From CAWUIO01 sp963922455 (lineage in GTDB: Bacteria; Bacteroidota; Bacteroidia; Cytophagales; Microscillaceae), in contig CAWUIO010000065.1 of the NCBI GenBank assembly GCA_963922455.1, positions 1 through 38,472 on the forward strand: 38,472 bases of DNA, written 5' to 3'. The translations under genes and the position numbers were made by a program. This document shows, in pieces, positions 34,293-38,472 of the stretch. The notes beneath the pieces were generated by a model, which was given only the letters and a program-made list of their open reading frames with translations, had not been told where the DNA came from and ran no database searches. Position 1 is the stretch's first letter. Every line of letters begins with the position of its first letter.

Positions 34293-35225
34293 ATGATTAC
34301 CTTCCGCGATTTTTTAGAAGCAACCCCCATCCCAGGATTTGACGACTTGACAGTTTCCCGAATCCTTTTTGACCTCTCAGTCCTACTGCTTATTTTTCTC
34401 ATGTCCCGACTAGCGGTGTGGTTTGTCAAAAAAATTCTGGAACGTCAGGTATTTTATTTTAGAAATATCGAGGAAGGGAAAAAGTTTGCCATCCTACAAA
34501 TCTCAAAATATCTCATTTATACCTTTGCGATTGCCATCATCTTTGACCGTTTGCATATCGGCTCCATCGTCTTCACCAGTTTTGCAGGTTTATTTGTGGG
34601 TTTGGGTTTTGGGATCCAGCAAACCTTTAATGATTTGACTTCGGGCCTTATCCTGCTTTTTGAAGGCAGCGTACGGGTGGGAGATATCATCGAGGTAGAC
34701 TCAAAAATTGGCCGGGTGACTTCCATCGGGGTACGTTATTCGGTAGTCCAAAGCCGGGATGATGTTACCGTAATTGTACCCAACTCTAAACTGATCGTAG
34801 AAAAGGTGACCAATCTTAGTGGAAATATGGTCTTGACCCGGTTTCACATTCGTGTGGGGGTGATTTACGGCTCGGATGTAGTTTTGGTAACCGAAAAGTT
34901 AAAAGAAGCAGCTTTATCCCACCCGGATGTCCTAAGCGAGGCTTCCGATGGCCAACGTTATACAAGCCGGGGCGACATAGAACCCCCTCGGGTCTATTTT
35001 CAAGACTTTGGGGATAACAGCCTGGTCTTTGACTTATACTTTTGGACGCGAAATATTTGGGATGTAGATATCGTAAAAAGTGACATTCGGTATAGCATTG
35101 ACCAACTTTTTAGAGAAAACGGCATTGTGATCGCCTTCCCACAACGAGATGTCCATTTAAAAATAGACCAAGGGGATATAGGAACGTTCAAGAAGCTACT
35201 GAGTGAATCAGAACCTGGGGACTAA
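34293..35225 (+). CDS. MscS-family mechanosensitive channel
   Basis: The protein has 310 residues and three hydrophobic segments (about 22-45, 70-90 and 95-115). The third is a Gly/Phe-rich pore helix (SFAGLFVGLGFGIQQTFNDLTSGL). The MscS beta domain follows: EGSVRVGDIIEVDSKIGRVTSIGVRYSVVQSRDDVTVIVPNSKLIVEKVTN. A cytoplasmic alpha-beta domain ends the chain. The likely role is release of solutes during osmotic downshock. It is short for the family, with no extra N-terminal domain. A diverged repeat unit starts 11 bp after the stop. Confidence 0.92.
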   Translation: MITFRDFLEATPIPGFDDLTVSRILFDLSVLLLIFLMSRLAVWFVKKILERQVFYFRNIEEGKKFAILQISKYLIYTFAIAIIFDRLHIGSIVFTSFAGLFVGLGFGIQQTFNDLTSGLILLFEGSVRVGDIIEVDSKIGRVTSIGVRYSVVQSRDDVTVIVPNSKLIVEKVTNLSGNMVLTRFHIRVGVIYGSDVVLVTEKLKEAALSHPDVLSEASDGQRYTSRGDIEPPRVYFQDFGDNSLVFDLYFWTRNIWDVDIVKSDIRYSIDQLFRENGIVIAFPQRDVHLKIDQGDIGTFKKLLSESEPGD

Positions 35226-35236
35226 TGTTATTTTTT

Positions 35237-35369
35237 GGCTTAGGGACGCCACCCGAAGGGCCGAGACCGAAAGGGCCTTGGGGAGGGCAGGCTCGGGCTT
35301 TGCTGGCAGGCCCGACCGGCGCGGCAATTTGGCACATAAGGGCACTCTTTACCTACGCCGGGAAGCCCC
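35237..35369 (-). repeat. 130-bp structured repeat unit, solitary and diverged
   Basis: Read on the minus strand it begins GGGGCTTCCCGGCG and ends CCCTAAGCC, 133 bp in all. Hairpin 1 (CCGGCG with CGCCGG) is kept, but the conserved box has drifted: the complement keeps only AAAGCCCGAGCC-like parts. Unlike the others, its inner end faces the upstream gene, 11 bp after the MscS stop. Confidence 0.65.
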
Positions 35370-35488
35370 TCAATATAAAAGCCAAGCTAGGCAAGCCCCT
35401 GCATACCTCATGAGAGAACAGATAATTGGGTCTTTTCTCAAGAAGGACCTTGGATAAGGCAAAAGCACTTATTAGAAATTTTCGGTTG

Positions 35489-35496
35489 TAAATTTG
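35489..35496 (+). promoter_or_regulatory. Candidate -7 element for recQ
   Basis: TAAATTTG matches TAnnTTTG, 91 nt before the recQ ATG. No well-spaced TTTG is seen upstream. Confidence 0.3.
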
Positions 35497-35587
35497 GCAA
35501 ACTATTTTAAAAATTTTACATTTGCTCACAACATAAATCGGTTTCCTTCCTCATCACCCAACATTCATTTCACATTAGCAACTTATT

Positions 35588-37720
35588 ATGAACAAAAGCG
35601 CTGAGGAAGTCTTACAGCAATTTTTTGGTTATAAGAGCTTTCGACCATTTCAAAAAGAGATCATTGAGGGGGTGATTGGAGGCCAAGATACGCTTGTCTT
35701 GATGCCTACGGGAGGTGGAAAATCTCTTTGTTATCAAATCCCAGCCTTGATGCAAGAAGGCTTAGCCCTGGTAGTATCGCCATTGATTTCACTCATGAAA
35801 GATCAGGTAGAAGCTTTGCGCAGTTTAGGTGTCCAAGCGGCCTATTTGAACAGTTCTTTGGATGGGGTAGAGCAGTCGGAAATTGAGGGACGGTGTTTGC
35901 AGGGAACCATACGGATTTTATATGTATCTCCCGAAAAACTTTTGAGCGGGGGTTTTATCCGTTTTATGCAAGAAGTCAAAGTGAGTCTATTGGCCATTGA
36001 CGAGGCGCACTGTGTATCCAATTGGGGGCACGACTTTCGTCCGGAATATAGCCAACTGAAAAGTTTGAGGAATTACCTCCCCGGGGTACCGATGGTTGCT
36101 TTGACCGCCACGGCCGACAAAGTGACCCGAGAAGATATTGTAAAGCAGTTGGGCATGAAGCGCCCAAAGGTCTTTCTTGCCTCCTTTGACCGGCCCAATA
36201 TACATTTGCGCGTAAGCCCAGCTACGAATCGCTTACGCGAAATTACCCGCTTCATACAGGATAGAAAGAGCCAATCCGGGATAATCTATTGCTCGAGCCG
36301 TAAAAACACGGAGATGCTGGCTGAGAAGCTGCGTAAAGCGGGAATTGGGGCAGCTGCCTATCACGCCGGCATGGCCTCCGATAAACGCTCCCTGGTTCAA
36401 GAACAGTTTATCAAAGATGATGTCATGGTTGTATGTGCTACGGTGGCATTTGGGATGGGGATTGACAAACCTAATGTGCGTTATGTAATCCACTATAATA
36501 TCCCCAAGAATATGGAAAGTTACTACCAGGAGATTGGTAGAGCGGGACGGGATGGATTACCTAGTCAAGCACTTTTGTTTTATACCTACCAAGATGTGAT
36601 TTTATGGAAAACCATACTGGCCGATACCCAGGACGCTAGCCTGCGCGAACTCCGGATGGCCAAGTTGGACCGGATGTTACAGTTTGCCAATGCTTCATTG
36701 TGTCGGAGAAAAGTCTTGTTGAATTATTTTCAGGAGGTAAAAGAAGAAGATTGCGGCAATTGTGACGTTTGTTTGTCCCCCAGGGAGACCTTTGATGGCT
36801 CCATACTGGCCCAAAAAGCTTTATCGGCGATGATACGCCTTCGCGAGTCGGTAGGCTTGAACACGCTCATCCAAGTTTTAAGAGGATCGGCCAGCCAAGA
36901 AATCATTTCTAAAAATTATCACCAAATCAAAACCTATGGGAGTGGTAGGGAAGAGAGTGCCTTGGCTTGGAAGGAATATCTTCAGCAGATGCTCAACCAA
37001 GGGGTTGTAGAAATTGCTTACGACGAGCATTATCATCTTAAACAAGGGCCATGGGCGCGAGCGGTCTTATTTGAAGGGAGAAAAGTGCCATTGGTAAAAC
37101 TTGATTTAGCAAAATCTGAAGAAAAGCCTCTTCGGGAGAAAGTAAAAAGTCAGGCCGAATGGCGAGCCGAGGAGCTATTTGAAAGATTACGGGCATTGAG
37201 AAAAAAGTTGGCCGGAGAACGCGGAGTGCCCCCTTATATCATTTTTAATGATAAAACCTTGGATGAAATGGCCCGGGAGCAGCCTATTAGTGAAGCCGCT
37301 CTCTTAGAGATATCAGGGGTTGCCCAAGCAAAGTTGGCCCAATTTGGCAAGGAGTTTTTGACCGAGATTCGGGCCTATCTGGTAGATCAAGTACAAGAGG
37401 GGAATTCAATCAAGGGAGGGACGCTATTACTAAGCCTTGAGCTGTATCGTTCGGGAAAAGATATTTCTGAGATAGCTGAGATTCGTTCTATGAAAGAGAG
37501 TACCGTCTTGGGGCATCTGATGCAACTATATTTGGAAGGTGAGGAATTAGAAATTGAGCGATGGGTAAATATGGAGGAGGTCGAGCAAGTTATGGGTTTA
37601 TTGGAACAAGCATCGGCCCCGCCCCAAGGTATGAAGTGGATCTTTGAGCATTTTGAAGAGAAAATTCCGTATACCAGTATTCGTTTGGCATTAGGTTTAC
37701 ACGAAAAAAACAGGGTTTAA
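35588..37720 (+). CDS. recQ: ATP-dependent DNA helicase RecQ
   Basis: This 3'-5' helicase has a role in recombination and replication-fork repair. The N-terminus has FRPFQKEIIEGV, Walker A MPTGGGKS (about residues 38-45), DEAH (about 138) with the RecQ aromatic loop CVSNWGHDFRPEY, and motif VI QEIGRAGRDG. The zinc subdomain has Cys at CRRK, CGNC and DVC (about 375-396). A winged helix follows, then an HRDC domain (about 525-600). The last 100 residues form a helical HTH-like tail (about 607-705, ISEIAEIRSMKESTVLGHL) common in Bacteroidota RecQ. All motifs are complete. Confidence 0.96.
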   Translation: MNKSAEEVLQQFFGYKSFRPFQKEIIEGVIGGQDTLVLMPTGGGKSLCYQIPALMQEGLALVVSPLISLMKDQVEALRSLGVQAAYLNSSLDGVEQSEIEGRCLQGTIRILYVSPEKLLSGGFIRFMQEVKVSLLAIDEAHCVSNWGHDFRPEYSQLKSLRNYLPGVPMVALTATADKVTREDIVKQLGMKRPKVFLASFDRPNIHLRVSPATNRLREITRFIQDRKSQSGIIYCSSRKNTEMLAEKLRKAGIGAAAYHAGMASDKRSLVQEQFIKDDVMVVCATVAFGMGIDKPNVRYVIHYNIPKNMESYYQEIGRAGRDGLPSQALLFYTYQDVILWKTILADTQDASLRELRMAKLDRMLQFANASLCRRKVLLNYFQEVKEEDCGNCDVCLSPRETFDGSILAQKALSAMIRLRESVGLNTLIQVLRGSASQEIISKNYHQIKTYGSGREESALAWKEYLQQMLNQGVVEIAYDEHYHLKQGPWARAVLFEGRKVPLVKLDLAKSEEKPLREKVKSQAEWRAEELFERLRALRKKLAGERGVPPYIIFNDKTLDEMAREQPISEAALLEISGVAQAKLAQFGKEFLTEIRAYLVDQVQEGNSIKGGTLLLSLELYRSGKDISEIAEIRSMKESTVLGHLMQLYLEGEELEIERWVNMEEVEQVMGLLEQASAPPQGMKWIFEHFEEKIPYTSIRLALGLHEKNRV

Positions 37721-37825
37721 AGTTTGATAGGAGGGATTCATGTGAACCTACCTGAGATCAGAAATTTTTGGTTTTTTAATGGGGCCTCCACGTTATTTTA
37801 GTACATTTTTTAAAATCAAGTCTAT

Positions 37826-38077
37826 ATGATGAAGCTATTTTATTCATTTTTTATAAGTGTTTTGCTCGTTGCCTGTGGCGGGGGGGGCTCCACTTCTACC
37901 CATAAAGAATCTCAAGAAGAGCCTCCTAATCAGATAGAGGTAACCGAATCAGAGGTGTCTGGCACCTTCGGTGAGGAAATAGAGGAATTGCAGGATAGCA
38001 CCGAGATTATAGAGGAGCCGGTTGAGGAAGAAGTAGATGAATCGGTGGAGGATGATGCGGAGCCTATGGATGAGTAA
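37826..38077 (+). CDS. Small acidic lipoprotein (83 aa)
   Basis: A signal peptide with lipobox LLVAC (Cys at about residue 17) is followed directly by GGGGS and then a very acidic, disordered-looking tail rich in Glu, Asp and Val (EEPVEEEVDESVEDD). No domain is visible. It is probably anchored in a membrane by a lipid on Cys. The Gly run is encoded by eight G in a row (37880-37887), so a slip would truncate the protein. The function is unknown. The second codon is also ATG. Confidence 0.55.
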   Translation: MMKLFYSFFISVLLVACGGGGSTSTHKESQEEPPNQIEVTESEVSGTFGEEIEELQDSTEIIEEPVEEEVDESVEDDAEPMDE

Positions 38078-38123
38078 ATGGGGGGAGGGGCAGCTTTACG
38101 GGTTAATGACAGATTTACATAGG

Positions 38124-38150
38124 CAGGGCTAAAAAACGTAGCCCTGTTTT
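38124..38150 (+). terminator. Intrinsic terminator before the tRNA genes
   Basis: CAGGGCTA (38124-38131) pairs exactly with TAGCCCTG (38139-38146) around a 7-nt loop and is followed by TTTTGTTTT. It closes the lipoprotein transcript before the tRNA promoter. Confidence 0.75.
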
Positions 38151-38172
38151 GTTTTAAATTTTTTGCAAAATA

Positions 38173-38203
38173 TTTGATTAAAGGAAATATACATGTAAAT
38201 TTG
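38173..38203 (+). promoter_or_regulatory. Promoter of tRNA-Tyr
   Basis: TTTG (38173-38176), a 19-nt spacer and TAAATTTG (38196-38203) match the Bacteroidota primary-sigma consensus exactly. Transcription would start roughly 30 nt before the tRNA. Confidence 0.8.
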
Positions 38204-38239
38204 CATCCACTTTGACGGCTCGAGGTGATAAAATTGATT

Positions 38240-38325
38240 GGGGAGATACCAAAGCGGCCAACTGGGGCAGACTGTAAATCTGCTGGCGTATGCCTTCGTA
38301 GGTTCGAATCCTGCTCTCCCCACCA
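38240..38325 (+). tRNA. tRNA-Tyr (anticodon GTA)
   Basis: The acceptor GGGGAGA pairs with TCTCCCC, and CCA is encoded (38323-38325). The anticodon arm CAGA-CTGTAAA-TCTG gives GTA at 38274-38276. The long variable arm (class II) and the T arm AGGTTCGAATCCT fit bacterial tRNA-Tyr. Confidence 0.96.
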
Positions 38326-38351
38326 TTTTTGTTTTCCTCGTATTTTGCAGG

Positions 38352-38383
38352 TTTGCAAGTATTGTTGTCAAGTGTTAGTTTTG
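38352..38383 (+). promoter_or_regulatory. Promoter of tRNA-Gly
   Basis: TTTG (38352-38355), a 20-nt spacer and TAGTTTTG (38376-38383) match the same consensus. The two tRNAs therefore appear to have separate promoters. Confidence 0.65.
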
Positions 38384-38406
38384 TAGGGTCACACCTATAT
38401 TAACAA

Positions 38407-38472
38407 GCGGGAGTAGCTCAGTTGGTAGAGCGACAGCCTTCCAAGCTGTAGGTCGCGGGTTCGAGCCTCGTC
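38407..38472 (+). tRNA. tRNA-Gly (anticodon TCC), cut by the window end
   Basis: It starts GCGGGAGTAGCTCAG. The D arm has GGTAGAGC and the anticodon arm CAGC-CTTCCAA-GCTG gives TCC at 38440-38442. The T arm GGGTTCGAGCC is present. The 3' acceptor strand lies past the window. Confidence 0.93.

Larger units (their letters stand above)
35226..35587. other. 362-bp intergenic region with a diverged repeat unit
   Basis: A solitary inverted-orientation unit covers 35237-35369. The remainder before recQ is AT-rich and holds a -7-like TAAATTTG at 35489-35496. Open frames across this region follow the repeat and have no protein-like composition. Confidence 0.6.

Noticed and set aside
35203..35457. Open frames after the MscS gene
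   Set aside because: They run through the diverged repeat unit and overlap the MscS 3' end in another frame, with no protein-like pattern.
14029..37720. A DNA-repair island (recN, uvrA, nth, recQ)
   Set aside because: The genes are in separate units on both strands, mixed with unrelated housekeeping genes; no shared operator was seen.
37930..38371. Minus-strand open frames over the lipoprotein and tRNA-Tyr
   Set aside because: They cross a tRNA gene and mirror the acidic lipoprotein as Ser-rich sequence; a peptide like GEQDSNLRRHTPADLQ is a known false translation of a tRNA complement.

Overview
The window looks like a chromosomal piece of a Bacteroidota genome, probably of the Cytophagia/Saprospiria type. 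The reasons are a giant secreted protein with a type IX secretion (T9SS) C-terminal sorting domain, promoters of the Bacteroidota form TTTG-N19/20-TAnnTTTG in front of both tRNA genes, a DUF4199 membrane protein, a membrane receptor ending in a SpoIIE phosphatase, and weak Shine-Dalgarno sequences. There is no phage, IS transposase or CRISPR array.

Layout. (1) 93-13217: one 4374-residue surface protein built from a sugar-dehydrogenase-like propeller, malectin-like, choice-of-anchor-D-like, DUF4114-like, SprB-like and PKD domains, and three cysteine-bracketed carbohydrate-binding-like modules. (2) 13758-17435: a small Sm/Hfq-like protein, recN, a TerB-like protein and an LpxH-like phosphoesterase. 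(3) 17405-21817, minus strand: a hypothetical protein, DUF4199, a dihydroorotase-like protein that has lost most metal ligands, and a secreted hypothetical protein. (4) 21984-27948: a secreted hypothetical protein, then on the minus strand a lipobox-bearing 7TM receptor/SpoIIE phosphatase and uvrA. (5) 28273-31659: a tightly packed run of ECF sigma factor, a 77-residue overlapping ORF, nth and an asnB-like gene. (6) 31998-38077: a membrane pyrophosphatase, an MscS channel, recQ and a small acidic lipoprotein. (7) 38240 to the end: tRNA-Tyr and a tRNA-Gly cut by the window edge.

The most unusual signal lies between the genes. A roughly 130-bp repeat unit occurs six times: twice as inverted pairs (13232-13639 and 20569-21167) around a purine/pyrimidine core, and twice alone (31674-31802 and 35237-35369). 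It has a conserved outer end (GGGGCT), a conserved box CGGGCTTTCGCTACTCGC and a conserved inner end (CTCTATCCCTNAGCC). Between these are two hairpins whose stem sequences change while pairing is kept. All four loci start within 0-14 bp after a stop codon, and they occupy four of the five gaps longer than 300 bp. This suggests a dispersed structured element (REPIN-, ERIC- or MITE-like, or a 3'-UTR RNA). I did not recognise it as a named family.

Four DNA-repair genes (recN, uvrA, nth, recQ) fall in the window, but they lie in separate transcription units. Most other genes are housekeeping.
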